Origin: CAAFZY01 sp964410325
GTDB taxonomy: Bacteria; Pseudomonadota; Alphaproteobacteria; RF32; CAG-239
DNA: 64,000 nt
NCBI GenBank assembly: GCA_964410325.1
Contig: CAYPFN010000009.1
Location: 1-64,000 of the forward strand
Direction of reading: 5' to 3'
The notes beneath the pieces were generated by a model, which was not told the origin of the DNA, did not search any database, and saw nothing but the letters and a program-made list of their open reading frames with translations. Made by a program: the position numbers and the translations under genes. Below, piece after piece: positions 8,536 to 17,659 of this stretch; within the stretch, counting starts at the first letter, position 1; each line of letters begins with the position of its first letter.

Positions 8536-10203
8536 ATGTATTTTAGCCTGAATAAAAAAATTTTTTATACGATTTTTGTTTTACTGATTTTTATGGCCGC
8601 ATTATTTTTAAGCATTTTCTTGAACATTTACGGTAAAAAGTATCAGGAAGACCAAACATCTATTCTTTTACGCAATCAATATGTTATGGAGCTTCTGTAT
8701 GAAAACATTGCTTTGCGTCGGGAAATTGCAAATTCAAAAGTGGAACTTTCCAAAGAAAGTCGTGCTATTTTAAACGGCGATTTGGGGCAAAAGCAGGAAG
8801 AATTGTCGCGCGAACAAAAATTAAATAAAGAGCTACAGAAAAATTACAACGAACGATCGGCGGCCTTTATTGCTGGTGTTAAAATTATCGGCATCAGTTC
8901 TTTATTGTCTTTGGTTCTGATAATTATCTTAGGCTGGCTTTTACACAAATGGGTGGTTGTGCCGATACGGCGTTTGACTAATGCTAGTAAATTCATAGCC
9001 AAAGGTGATTTTTCGCATCGGGTGTCGCTAAGCAGAAAACAAATCTTTTTTGATGAGTTTGATATGCTGGTCAAAACCTTTAATGTTATGATTGACAATA
9101 TTGAAAACAATATTACCGAAATTAAAAATACGGAAATTTTCTTACAGTCTTTAATCGATGCCATTCCAGACGGCATTCGCGTCATAGACCATGATTACAA
9201 TATAATTTTAGCCAATAAAGTATATACCAAACAATTAAAAATGTTGAAAATGGAAAGATACAGAAAATGCTATCAAGCCTATAATTTTGACAAACCCTGT
9301 CCGGAAGGCGTGTATACCTGTCCTTTGCGGGAAATCAAAAACAGTACGGCAAAAGGGATCAGCATTATTCAGAATATGGCAGGCAAGCCTTTGTCAATTA
9401 ACGCCGCGCCGTTGAAAATCCAGAATGCGACTGATGGACACGACTTTTACATTGTTGAATCTATTCGAGATTTAAGTGATGAAATACGGTTTTCACATGA
9501 GCAGAAAATCAGTTCTCTCGGTTTTTTGGCGACATCCGTTGCTCATGAAATAAAAAACAATTTAGGATCAATCCGTATGATTTTGGAAGGTTTGTTAAAC
9601 AACTATTATAAGGATTATCCGGATGATAGGGAAGAGAAAAAATATTTGCTGATGATATATAATCAGGTTGTCAATAGTGTTGAGATGCCAGAGCGCCTGT
9701 TAAAACTAGCCATAAACAGTAGCCGCGAATACAGTAGTTTTGATGCAGAAACAAATATAAATGAAATTATATCCTTGCTTGATTATGAAGCCAAACGGAA
9801 CGGTGTTATTGTCCGTCAGCAAAATACCGGCGGTAAAAATACCATTGTCGGCAATGAAATAGATTTTAAGATGATTATTTTAAATTTGGTACAGAATGCG
9901 TTTAACGCCATGCCTTCAGGAGGAGAGCTTTCAATCCAGACTTCTAAGAATCAGAATTATGTTTTGATTGAAATTTCTGATACCGGTATCGGAATATCTC
10001 CAGAAAAGCTTTGTCATATTTTTGAACCATTTTATTCGGATGGGCGAAGCCGCCGCCATCAGGGAACGGGTTTAGGGTTGGCGATTGTAAAATCTCTGGT
10101 AGAAAAGTTTCAAGGGATAATTAACGTTGACAGCACGCCTAATAAAGGAACGACATTCACGATAAAATTTCCTAAAAACAGAAGAAATAATTTGCAAAAT
10201 TAA
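8536..10203 (+). CDS. Membrane sensor histidine kinase (HAMP-PAS-HisKA-HATPase)
   Basis: An inner-membrane two-component kinase of 555 residues. The first transmembrane segment is at about 7-29, a charged coiled-coil-like periplasmic region follows, and the second segment is at about 116-136. A HAMP domain (about 137-195) and a PAS-like domain (about 200-320) come next; the PAS-like part contains several Cys (KCYQAYNFDKPCPEG, YTCPL). The phosphoacceptor His is in TSVAHEIKNNLGS. ATPase boxes are NLVQNAFNAMP, DTGIGIS and GTGLGLAIV. The Cys-rich PAS could bind a metal or sense redox state (inference). No response regulator is adjacent, so it is an orphan. The start immediately follows the gloB stop. 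Confidence 0.93.
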   Translation: MYFSLNKKIFYTIFVLLIFMAALFLSIFLNIYGKKYQEDQTSILLRNQYVMELLYENIALRREIANSKVELSKESRAILNGDLGQKQEELSREQKLNKELQKNYNERSAAFIAGVKIIGISSLLSLVLIIILGWLLHKWVVVPIRRLTNASKFIAKGDFSHRVSLSRKQIFFDEFDMLVKTFNVMIDNIENNITEIKNTEIFLQSLIDAIPDGIRVIDHDYNIILANKVYTKQLKMLKMERYRKCYQAYNFDKPCPEGVYTCPLREIKNSTAKGISIIQNMAGKPLSINAAPLKIQNATDGHDFYIVESIRDLSDEIRFSHEQKISSLGFLATSVAHEIKNNLGSIRMILEGLLNNYYKDYPDDREEKKYLLMIYNQVVNSVEMPERLLKLAINSSREYSSFDAETNINEIISLLDYEAKRNGVIVRQQNTGGKNTIVGNEIDFKMIILNLVQNAFNAMPSGGELSIQTSKNQNYVLIEISDTGIGISPEKLCHIFEPFYSDGRSRRHQGTGLGLAIVKSLVEKFQGIINVDSTPNKGTTFTIKFPKNRRNNLQN

Positions 10204-10262
10204 AAAATTAAGTTTATACAGGTAACAAAAATAAAATATGCAAGCGAAAAGAGGTTTTATCT

Positions 10263-10484
10263 ATGAGTAAAGAAGAACTGTTGGAATTAACCGGAGAAGT
10301 TATAGAAAAGTTACCTAATGCTATGTTTCGCGTCCGCTTGGAAAATGGGGTGGAAATTTTGGCTCATACTGCCGGAAAAATGCGCAAATTCAGAATACGG
10401 GTTATGGTGGGTGATAAGGTTGATATAGAGATGACGCCGTATGACTTAACCAAAGGCCGGATAACTTTTCGCCATAAAGACTAA
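10263..10484 (+). CDS. infA: Translation initiation factor IF-1
   Basis: A 73-residue S1/OB-fold protein that binds the 30S A site during initiation. Family sequence is visible throughout: GEVIEKLPNAMFRVRLENG, LAHTAGKMRKFRIRV, GDKVDIEMTPYDLTKGRI and the final FRHKD. Length is exactly typical (72-73). A Shine-Dalgarno AAGAGG precedes the ATG. It is followed by a strong terminator and appears to be its own unit. Confidence 0.98.
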   Translation: MSKEELLELTGEVIEKLPNAMFRVRLENGVEILAHTAGKMRKFRIRVMVGDKVDIEMTPYDLTKGRITFRHKD

Positions 10485-10546
10485 ATCAAAGGAATTTTGG
10501 CTATTAAAATAACAACAGGATATCTTTTATTTCTGTTTCTTAAAAG

Positions 10547-10573
10547 CTCCCCGCGCCAAATGCGGGGTTTTTC
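10547..10573 (+). terminator. Intrinsic terminator after infA
   Basis: CCCCGC at 10549-10554 pairs with GCGGGG at 10562-10567 around a seven-base loop and is followed by five T. Confidence 0.9.
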
Positions 10574-10860
10574 ATAAACGGCTTATAGCGCCAAATCTCT
10601 TAAATGAGATATATCCAAAGTCACAGGTTGTAATATTAAACCGCAGTCTATAACAAGGCCAACATGGTTTAGCCAGCAGTTTATTTTGGGGGTTATTCAG
10701 AATTTCAGTATATCTTATCAGAATTACACGCATCAGAATTACATGCAGATGTAACACTGTCCTCGAACGTCTCCGAACAAGACTTTCATCTGACAAGTTG
10801 CCTCGAGGAAGCAGATGGCAGGAAGAAAAAGGATATGGAGTTAACAAACAAGCCATAAAA

Positions 10861-10917
10861 CAATCTCCGTAGGCTTATACGATTCATTATAAACCGTTTT
10901 TTGCAACTTTAAAGTAA
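10861..10917 (+). repeat. Dispersed repeat, copy 2
   Basis: A 57-base copy of the repeat at 7-70, same orientation, sharing CTCCGT, CATTATAAACCG and GCAACTTTAAAGTAA. It differs by three A missing after CCGT and a shorter T run. Intergenic. Confidence 0.75.
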
Positions 10918-11083
10918 GCATGCGGAGAAAAATATATCCCCTACCGAAGGTCGGTTTCTTACTTGCGATGAAATAAGATAAAAAGCTTAGAATTTATAAA
11001 TATAACGTACGAAGAATAACAGTTTATTTGATGCCCTATAAAAGAATTATTGTAAAAAATAAGTTGTTCTTTGTAAATTTGTT

Positions 11084-11107
11084 GCTTATATTATAGCTTA
11101 TATTATA
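11084..11107 (+). repeat. Perfect 12-base tandem duplication upstream of lolA
   Basis: GCTTATATTATA occurs twice in direct succession, 30 bases before the lolA ATG. Each unit contains a TATATTATA string able to act as a -10 element, so the duplication may double the lolA promoter -10 region (inference). Confidence 0.7.
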
Positions 11108-11136
11108 ACAAAAAATATACTAAGGGATATGACGTA

Positions 11137-11736
11137 ATGAAAAGGTTTTTGACAGGCTTGTTCCTTTTTGGTGTCGGCACAGCTCATGCTCAAACCGCCA
11201 CAGACTTAGCCAAAATTGAAAATTATTTAAACAACATGAGAACGCTTGAGGCTTCTTTTGTGCAGATAGCCAGCAACGGGATGACCTCGGAAGGGAAAAT
11301 ATATATCAAAAAGCCAAGCAAAATCCGTATGGAATATGCGCCGCCGGCGTCTATCCTGATTGTTGGCAATGGCGATTATGTTGTTTTTAATGATAAAGAG
11401 CTCGATCAGATAACCAATATTGATTATGAAGATATTCCGGCCACTATGATTTTGGCTAATGACATTAAAATCGGCGATAAAAATCTTAAGGTAACTGATT
11501 TTTATAAAGATGCCGGCTTAATGTCCGTAACTTTGGAATATGCCAAAGATAAAAGCGTCGGGCCGATTACATTGATTTTCGGCAATAATCCTTTTGAATT
11601 GAAGCAATGGAAAATTATTGATCCACAGAGTGTGGAAGTAACGCTGTCTTTATATGATATCATTCAAGATAGCCCTCTTGAGGAAGGGTTGTTTAAATTT
11701 ACTCAGGAAAACGCCCGTTCCCGTCGACACCGATAA
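11137..11736 (+). CDS. lolA: Outer-membrane lipoprotein carrier LolA
   Basis: A periplasmic chaperone of 199 residues that takes lipoproteins released by LolCDE to the outer membrane. A signal peptide ends at AHA-Q (residue 18). The mature domain shows the family pattern: LEASFVQIASNG, SEGKIYIKKPSKIRMEYAPP and a late FELKQWKIIDPQ. Length is typical. Its tail ENARSRRHR is basic and unusual for LolA, and the 3-prime end may have been altered. It stands alone between two intergenic regions. Confidence 0.9.
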   Translation: MKRFLTGLFLFGVGTAHAQTATDLAKIENYLNNMRTLEASFVQIASNGMTSEGKIYIKKPSKIRMEYAPPASILIVGNGDYVVFNDKELDQITNIDYEDIPATMILANDIKIGDKNLKVTDFYKDAGLMSVTLEYAKDKSVGPITLIFGNNPFELKQWKIIDPQSVEVTLSLYDIIQDSPLEEGLFKFTQENARSRRHR

Positions 11737-12019
11737 AAAATGCCTCTTTCCGATTTTTGTAATGTTGAAAAGAAAGTATTCGAACCCGCGTTTGAATAAA
11801 GATGAAGGTAAAACAAGGTAGGGGCTCAAAAACTCTGCCAATGGCGCAGTTGTGTTTTTCGGCATTCTTAATTGTAGCCATCGTGAATGGTTAGCGGTCA
11901 GCAAATATTGTCAATCTGTTTGAAAATATTTTTTAATAAATTATGTGTACAGTATAAAAAAAGCTTGATTTAAAAGATTTTTATGATAAATGTATTGACA
12001 TCTTTCATAAATAATTTTG
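11737..12019 (+). other. Intergenic region between lolA and rimP
   Basis: No gene is seen. The stretch contains TTCGAACCC near 11778, which resembles a tRNA T-loop, but the flanking bases cannot form a T stem on either strand. The last 100 bases are AT-rich, with TTGACA at 11995-12000, and probably hold the rimP operon promoter; no well-spaced -10 is certain. Confidence 0.45.
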
Positions 12020-12049
12020 GAAGTGGGGTAAAACCCCGCTTCTTTTTTT
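12020..12049 (+). terminator. Strong intrinsic terminator just before rimP
   Basis: GAAGTGGGG at 12020-12028 pairs with CCCCGCTTC at 12034-12042 (one G-T pair) around a five-base loop, followed by seven T. It ends only 14 bases before the rimP ATG. It lies in the leader of the rimP-nusA operon, so it is either the end of an upstream small transcript or an attenuator. Confidence 0.85.
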
Positions 12050-12063
12050 AGAAAGCAAGGAAA

Positions 12064-12576
12064 ATGCAAAGACATCCGTTACAAGATATGCTTGAGCCAG
12101 TCATTTCGAATTTGGGATATGAAACAATCCGGATTTTGACGGTAGGACAGGTCAATCCGACGTTGCAGATTATGATAGACGTTGCTGACGGCAGTCGGGA
12201 AATTAATGTTGAAGACTGTGCTCAGGTCAGTCGGGCTTTATCGGCCGTTCTTGATGAAAAAGACCCGATAAAAGATGCGTATTCACTGGAAGTCAGTTCG
12301 CCAGGAATTGATAGGCCACTAACCAAACCGGAACATTTTAAACGTTTTGCTAGCTATTTAGCAAAAGTTGAAACAATTAATGAGGTCGAAAAGCGCAAGC
12401 GGATTAAAGGAAAAATTATCAGCATTGATAATCAAAACAACGTTCATATAGATATGGACGGTAAAGAATATATTATAGCCTTTGATAATATTGCCAAAGC
12501 TAAAATCATCTTAACTGATGAGCTTTTGGCAAAGTATGAGGCAGAACAGAAAAATCTGGAAAATATTAATCTTTAA
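12064..12576 (+). CDS. rimP: Ribosome maturation factor RimP
   Basis: A 170-residue 30S assembly factor. Seen: LQDMLEPVISNLGYETIRI at the start, then the central CAQVSRALSAVLDEKDPI and YSLEVSSPGIDRPLTKPEHFKRF, diagnostic of the family, and an SH3-like C-terminal domain with GKIISIDNQNNVHI. A Shine-Dalgarno AAGGAA precedes the ATG. It is the first gene of the classic rimP-nusA-ylxR-infB-rbfA operon, and a terminator hairpin sits directly in its leader. Confidence 0.96.
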   Translation: MQRHPLQDMLEPVISNLGYETIRILTVGQVNPTLQIMIDVADGSREINVEDCAQVSRALSAVLDEKDPIKDAYSLEVSSPGIDRPLTKPEHFKRFASYLAKVETINEVEKRKRIKGKIISIDNQNNVHIDMDGKEYIIAFDNIAKAKIILTDELLAKYEAEQKNLENINL

Positions 12577-12599
12577 CTTTAAGATTTAAGAGGAATATA

Positions 12600-14111
12600 A
12601 TGGAAAATATTGAAAATATGCCCAGGCCGGAAATTGTCTTAGTTGCAGATACGGTCGCCCGTGAAAAAAACATTGATAAAGAAGATGTTTTTACCGCTAT
12701 GGAAGTTGCTATTCAGAAAGCCGGACGTTCGCGTTACGGTTTTGAGCATGATATTCGGGCTAAAATTGACCGCAAAACCGGCGCAATTTCTCTGGCGCGC
12801 TATCGTGAAGTCGTAGCCGATGACGCTGAAGTGGAAAATGAAGTAGCGCAGATTCGCATAAGCGATGCCAAAGCTTATGATAAAAATATTAAGGTCGGCG
12901 AATTTATTATTGATCCGCTGCCGCCGATTGATTTCGGACGTATCGCCGCTCAAACCGCTAAACAGGTTATTGTCCAAAAAGTTCGTGATGCCGAGCGCAA
13001 CCGCCAATATGAAGAATATAAGGAAAAAATCGGCACCATTGTTAACGGTACGGTAAAACGTGTTGAATTTGGCAACGTCGTTTTAGATATCGGTAAGACA
13101 GAAGCTGTTTTGCGCCGTGATGAAATTATTCCGAGGGAAAAATTCAAAAATGGCGATCGGGTGCGTGCTTATGTGCTGGATGTCCGCCGCGAAAATCGTG
13201 GTCCGCAGATTTTTCTATCTCGTACCTGCCCAGAATTTATGGCTAAATTATTTACTTCCGAAGTTCCGGAAATTTATGACGGCATTGTGCAAATTATGGG
13301 CGTAGCTCGTGATCCTGGTTCCAAGGCCAAAATAGCCGTTAAGGCCAATGATATGACAATTGATCCAGTCGGCGCCTGCGTTGGATTGCGCGGTATCCGT
13401 GTTCAGGCGGTTGTAACTGAATTGCAGGGCGAAAAAATAGATATTGTTTCGTATTCGGAAGATCGGGCGCAATATCTGGTTGCGGCCTTGGCGCCGGCTG
13501 AAGTTACCAAAGTGGTAATTGATGAGGAAAACGGCCGTATGGAGGCTGTTGTGCCACAAGAGCAGTTTTCCATTGCTATCGGCCGTCGCGGTCAGAATGT
13601 CAAACTTGCTTCACAGCTTTTGGGAGCGGATATTGACGTTTTAACCGAAGAACAGGAACAGGAACGCCGCGCCAATGAAAATAAAGTTCGTTCACAGCGT
13701 TTTATGGAAGCGTTGGATGTTGATGAAATGATTGCCCACTTGCTGATTGCTGAAGGTTTTTCTACCATTGATGAAATTGCTTTTGTTGATTTAAAAGAAC
13801 TTTCGGAAATTGAAGGGTTCGATGAAGACGTTGCAACTGAATTACAGCGTCGTGCCAAAGATTTTGTTGAAAAACGCAATAAAGATTTCGCTAAAAAGAG
13901 CAAAGACTTAGGTATTGATGAACAACTTAAAACCATTGACGGGCTTGATCAGGATATGATCATCAAGTTGGCGGAAAATAATATTAAAACCCTTGACGAT
14001 CTAGCGGATCTGGCTGCCGATGAGCTGATTGAAATTTTGGGTGAAGAAACTTTAACGCAAGTTGAAGCCAACCGCATTATCATGGCTGCACGTGAGCATT
14101 GGTTTGCCTAA
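12600..14111 (+). CDS. nusA: Transcription termination/antitermination factor NusA
   Basis: A 503-residue RNA-polymerase-binding elongation factor that promotes pausing, termination and antitermination. Domains in order: N-terminal RNAP-binding domain, S1 (about 132-200, GTIVNGTVKRVEFGNVVLDIG), two KH domains (GACVGLRGIRVQAV and FSIAIGRRGQNVKLASQLLGADIDV), then two helix-hairpin-helix acidic repeats at about 365-500 as in most proteobacteria. AGAGGAA lies upstream of the start. NusA often autoregulates its own operon, which makes the terminator before rimP notable. Confidence 0.97.
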   Translation: MENIENMPRPEIVLVADTVAREKNIDKEDVFTAMEVAIQKAGRSRYGFEHDIRAKIDRKTGAISLARYREVVADDAEVENEVAQIRISDAKAYDKNIKVGEFIIDPLPPIDFGRIAAQTAKQVIVQKVRDAERNRQYEEYKEKIGTIVNGTVKRVEFGNVVLDIGKTEAVLRRDEIIPREKFKNGDRVRAYVLDVRRENRGPQIFLSRTCPEFMAKLFTSEVPEIYDGIVQIMGVARDPGSKAKIAVKANDMTIDPVGACVGLRGIRVQAVVTELQGEKIDIVSYSEDRAQYLVAALAPAEVTKVVIDEENGRMEAVVPQEQFSIAIGRRGQNVKLASQLLGADIDVLTEEQEQERRANENKVRSQRFMEALDVDEMIAHLLIAEGFSTIDEIAFVDLKELSEIEGFDEDVATELQRRAKDFVEKRNKDFAKKSKDLGIDEQLKTIDGLDQDMIIKLAENNIKTLDDLADLAADELIEILGEETLTQVEANRIIMAAREHWFA

Positions 14112-14138
14112 ACAGACATTGTGTTTGAAAGGATAAAC

Positions 14139-14705
14139 ATGGAAAAAATAACAGAGAGGAGATGTATTGCAAGCGGCAAGGTAAAACCTTTGTCCGCTCT
14201 TCTTCGCTTTGTTAAAACTGAAGACAGTCGCTTGGTTCCTGATTTTGGCAAAAAAATTCCAGGCCGAGGACTGTATGTTACCAACTCCCGAAAAATGCTC
14301 AAAACAGCATTGGATAAAAATTTATTTGTTAAATCAATTCATCAGCATTTAAAAATTGATGAAAACTTTTTAGAAACTGTTGAAAATCTGTTGCACAATA
14401 AAGGCTTGGAAACGATAAATCTGGCACGGAAAGCCGGTGCGGCCGTTGCCGGTTTTGAAAAGGTTAAAGACAATATTTTAAAAAACAAGGTTGCTTTTGT
14501 GATTGAGGCGGCAGATGCCGGTCAAGATGGAAGTACAAAAATGGAAGTGCTGTCAAAAGATATAGAAATCTTGAAAGTTTATACAAGTGATGAGCTGGAC
14601 AATGCTTTAGATAAGGTAAATACGGTTTATATTGCGATTTTAAAAAGCGGTATAGCCACAATGGTATATGCTAATCTGAAAAGATATCAGAGTTTTTGTG
14701 ATTAG
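14139..14705 (+). CDS. ylxR: YlxR-family RNA-binding protein with L7Ae-like C-terminal domain
   Basis: A 188-residue protein. The YlxR (DUF448) domain is at the N-terminus, with RRCIASGKVKPLSALLRFVK and a GRGLYV motif (PGRGLYVTNSRKML). A second domain (about 85-188) resembles ribosomal L7Ae/L30e proteins (NLARKAGAAVAGFEKVKDN). This two-domain form is common in Alphaproteobacteria. RNA binding is expected from the family; the exact role is unsettled. ATG at 14139 is chosen over the upstream GTG because AAAGGA precedes it. It lies between nusA and infB as usual. Confidence 0.92.
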   Translation: MEKITERRCIASGKVKPLSALLRFVKTEDSRLVPDFGKKIPGRGLYVTNSRKMLKTALDKNLFVKSIHQHLKIDENFLETVENLLHNKGLETINLARKAGAAVAGFEKVKDNILKNKVAFVIEAADAGQDGSTKMEVLSKDIEILKVYTSDELDNALDKVNTVYIAILKSGIATMVYANLKRYQSFCD

Positions 14706-14727
14706 CAAGGATTGGAGAGGAAAATAT

Positions 14728-17199
14728 ATGGCTGACGAAAAAGGGAAATTAACATTATCTGGAAAATCAACTCTGACTTTGAAGAATGTCGGCAAAACAT
14801 CTTCTTCTGAGGGCAGAAAAATGGTTCAAGTCGAAGTGCGCAAAAAACGCACGATTTCTTCTTCTGTGCCGACGCCGTCGGCAAAAGTCGAGATTGATGA
14901 AGCTACCGCCCAAAAACTGCGCTTGATTGCAGAAGCCAAAGAACATGAGGCCAAACGTCGCCAGGAAGAAGAAGCTAAGGAAATCCTGCGTCAAAAGCAG
15001 CGGGATGAGCAGGCTGCGCGTTTAGAAGCTGATGAAAAAGCGCGACAAGAGGAAAAGCGCCACCAAACAGAAGAAAAAGTCCGTTTGGAGAAAGAAAATG
15101 CTCCAGTTAAAAACCAGCCTAAAGCTGAAAAAGCGGTTGTCGACAACGAAGATAAGTATAAAAGTAAAAAATCAAGAGATTTTGACGATGACGATGATGA
15201 AGGTTATAACAATAGGAAAACAGCATCATCACGCCATTTGACCAAAGAAGAAACTTTTGAACAGGAACGCAAAAAAATTCAAAAACGCAGTTTTGAGTCA
15301 CCGCGCCGCAACGCTAAAATCAATGTTAACAGCTTTATGAATGCTGATGAAGACGATGACTATGGCTTTAGCGCACCCCGTCGTCGCTTTAAGAAAAAAC
15401 AACCTAAACCAGCTGTTCAGCCTACGGCTCAGACAGAAAAAATCATCAAAGAAGTTGTTATTCCGGAGGTTATCACTGTTCAGGAACTGGCCAATCGTAT
15501 GGCGGAAAAAAGTGCTGAAGTAATTAAAAAACTAATGTCTTTGGGTGTTATGGCCACAATTAATCAACCGATTGATGCCGATACCGCTCAGATTGTTGTT
15601 GAAGAAATGGGACATAAATTTAAGCGTGTGGCAGACAGTGATGTTGAAGAAGGTTTAACCGGTCCGGCGGATGCCGAAACAGATTTGCGTCCGCGGCCAC
15701 CAGTGGTAACAGTTATGGGACATGTTGACCACGGGAAAACCTCCTTGTTGGATGCTTTGCGCGAAACTAATGTTGCGGCTAAAGAAGCTGGTGGTATTAC
15801 TCAGCATATCGGCGCTTATCAGATTGAGGTTCCCGGCGGACAAAAAATTACTTTTATTGACACGCCAGGCCATGAAGCCTTTTCAGAGATGCGCGCCCGC
15901 GGTGCAAAAGTAACGGATATTGTGGTATTGGTGGTTGCCGCTAATGATGGAATTATGCCACAGACCATTGAAGCCATCCGCCATGCCCAGGCTGGCGAAG
16001 TGCCGATTGTTGTGGCCATCAACAAAATTGATTTGCCGGGTGCCGATCCAATGCGGGTTAAAACCGAACTTTTACAGCACGGCATTGCTGTTGAGGAAAT
16101 GGGCGGTGAAAGTTTATGCGCCGAAGTTTCTGCCAAAAAACGCATTAATATTGATAAATTGCTTGAAGCAATTTTATTGCAGGCAGAAATTCTTGATTTA
16201 AAAGCCAATCCCGATCGTAAAGCTGAAGGTGCCGTGATTGAGGCTAAAATGGAAAAAGGCCGAGGTAGCGTTGCGACAGTTTTGGTACAAAACGGAACGC
16301 TGCGCATAGGGGATGTTTTTATTGCTGGTAAAGAATGGGGGCATGTACGCGCCATGTTTAATGAACACGGCAAAAAAGTCCACGAGGCTGCACCAGCAAC
16401 GCCTGTAGAGGTTTTAGGTCTGCAGGGAACACCAGCGGCCGGCGATAACTTTATTGTTGTTAAAGATGAAACGCAAGCTAAAGAAGTAACAAATTATCGG
16501 ATTCGCAAAGAACGTGAAGCTAAATTGGTTAAAAGCGCCAAATCAGCCATGGAACAAATGCTTGATAAAATCAAATCAGGCGAGGCCAAGCATTTGTCAG
16601 TGATTATTAAAGCTGATGTTCAAGGGTCAATTGAGGCGATAGAAGGTACAATCAAAAAATTGTCAACGGATGAAGTTTCCGTACAGATTCTGCACGCCGC
16701 AGTCGGCCCGATTTCAGAATCGGATATTTCGCTTGCCAAAGCCTCTAATGCCTTTATCATTGGTTTTAATGTCCGGGCTATTCCGCAAGCCCGCGATATG
16801 GCCCGCCGTGATGGTGTTGACATCCGTTATTATTCAATTATTTACGATGTCGCCGATGATGTGAAAAAAGGTCTGGAAGGTTTGCTTTCTCCGGAAGTTA
16901 GGGAAAAACTTCTGGGTTATGCCGAAATCCGTAATGTCTTTAATATCACAGGCGTTGGCAAAGTTGGCGGTTGTATGGTCACCGAAGGTTTTGTCAAACG
17001 CGGTGCCAAAGTTCGGCTACTCCGGGATAATGTTGTTATCCATGACGGTAATTTAGCACAACTGAAACGCTTTAAGGAAGATGTCAAGGAAGTTCGTGAA
17101 GGTTATGAATGCGGCATGAGTTTTGAGAATTATAATGACATTCAAACAGGTGATTTTATTGAATGTTATGAATTGGAAACAATTGCGGCCAAGCTTTGA
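14728..17199 (+). CDS. infB: Translation initiation factor IF-2
   Basis: An 823-residue GTPase that delivers fMet-tRNA to the 30S subunit. The N-terminal third is long and charged (coiled-coil-like Lys/Glu/Gln-rich region about 55-140), then comes the IF2 N-domain. The G domain carries GHVDHGKTSLLDAL, the switch II DTPGHEAF, and NKIDLPGADP. The C-terminal domains II-IV include the initiator-tRNA-binding tail. ATG at 14728 has GGAGAGG upstream; the GTG at 14698 overlaps the ylxR end and is rejected. Length fits alphaproteobacterial IF-2. Confidence 0.97.
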   Translation: MADEKGKLTLSGKSTLTLKNVGKTSSSEGRKMVQVEVRKKRTISSSVPTPSAKVEIDEATAQKLRLIAEAKEHEAKRRQEEEAKEILRQKQRDEQAARLEADEKARQEEKRHQTEEKVRLEKENAPVKNQPKAEKAVVDNEDKYKSKKSRDFDDDDDEGYNNRKTASSRHLTKEETFEQERKKIQKRSFESPRRNAKINVNSFMNADEDDDYGFSAPRRRFKKKQPKPAVQPTAQTEKIIKEVVIPEVITVQELANRMAEKSAEVIKKLMSLGVMATINQPIDADTAQIVVEEMGHKFKRVADSDVEEGLTGPADAETDLRPRPPVVTVMGHVDHGKTSLLDALRETNVAAKEAGGITQHIGAYQIEVPGGQKITFIDTPGHEAFSEMRARGAKVTDIVVLVVAANDGIMPQTIEAIRHAQAGEVPIVVAINKIDLPGADPMRVKTELLQHGIAVEEMGGESLCAEVSAKKRINIDKLLEAILLQAEILDLKANPDRKAEGAVIEAKMEKGRGSVATVLVQNGTLRIGDVFIAGKEWGHVRAMFNEHGKKVHEAAPATPVEVLGLQGTPAAGDNFIVVKDETQAKEVTNYRIRKEREAKLVKSAKSAMEQMLDKIKSGEAKHLSVIIKADVQGSIEAIEGTIKKLSTDEVSVQILHAAVGPISESDISLAKASNAFIIGFNVRAIPQARDMARRDGVDIRYYSIIYDVADDVKKGLEGLLSPEVREKLLGYAEIRNVFNITGVGKVGGCMVTEGFVKRGAKVRLLRDNVVIHDGNLAQLKRFKEDVKEVREGYECGMSFENYNDIQTGDFIECYELETIAAKL

Positions 17200-17250
17200 A
17201 AATGAAAGCGGTATTATAAAAATGCCGAGGTGGTTGTAAAGGAAAAAATA

Positions 17251-17640
17251 ATGGCACAAAAAGAAGTATCACAACGCCAGCTGCGGGTCGGTCAAGAGAT
17301 TAAACGAGTTTTAACCTCGGCTTTGGAGCGTGGTGAGGTACACAGTTCTGAGTTATTTGATGCGTTTATTACGGTTACGGAAGTCCGAGTGTCGCCGGAT
17401 TTAAAATATGCCACAGCTTATGTAATGACCTTAAACGGCAAGAATCTCGGGCAAATTTTGGAAAAATTAAATGCGGATGCCTGGCTTTTTAAAAAACAGA
17501 TTGCAGATAAACTGCAGCTGCGTTATACGCCGGAACTCAGTTTTCGGGCTGATGATTCATTCATTGAAGTTGATAGAATCGAAAAACTGTTACGTAATCC
17601 GAAAGTGGCACAAGATTTGAAGAAGAAAGATTCTGAATAA
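17251..17640 (+). CDS. rbfA: Ribosome-binding factor A
   Basis: A KH-fold 30S assembly factor of 129 residues acting on 16S rRNA helix 1. Seen: SQRQLRVGQEIKRVLTSALE at the start, VTEVRVSPDLKYATAYVM, and LQLRYTPELSFRADDSFIEV followed by a short basic tail. ATG at 17251 is preferred over GTG at 17230 because AAAGG precedes it at good spacing. The usual next gene, truB, is absent; a tiny zinc-ribbon gene follows instead. Confidence 0.95.
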   Translation: MAQKEVSQRQLRVGQEIKRVLTSALERGEVHSSELFDAFITVTEVRVSPDLKYATAYVMTLNGKNLGQILEKLNADAWLFKKQIADKLQLRYTPELSFRADDSFIEVDRIEKLLRNPKVAQDLKKKDSE

Positions 17641-17659
17641 ATAAAATAAGGAGGTGGAT

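Larger units (their letters stand above)
10574..11136 (+). other. 563-base intergenic region without a supported gene
   Basis: Between infA and lolA I see no gene with a start, ribosome-binding site and plausible protein. It holds the second copy of the dispersed repeat (10861-10917), a short hairpin ACCGA/TCGGT near 10944-10956, and a 12-base tandem duplication just before lolA. A minus-strand frame at 10572-10856 has no ribosome-binding site and a composition unlike its neighbours. A stop-free plus-strand stretch at about 10652-10871 may be a relic of a lost gene. Confidence 0.5.

Noticed and set aside
10572..10856. 94-codon minus-strand frame after infA
   Set aside because: No ribosome-binding site, composition unlike the neighbouring genes, and its end lies in the infA terminator.
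7..10917. Composite transposon bounded by the two dispersed repeats
   Set aside because: The 10 kb between them is plain housekeeping DNA (dnaK, murJ, infA), with no transposase and no target duplication.
11740..11880. Possible tRNA signalled by TTCGAACCC
   Set aside because: The bases flanking the would-be T loop do not pair on either strand, and no acceptor or anticodon stem can be drawn.
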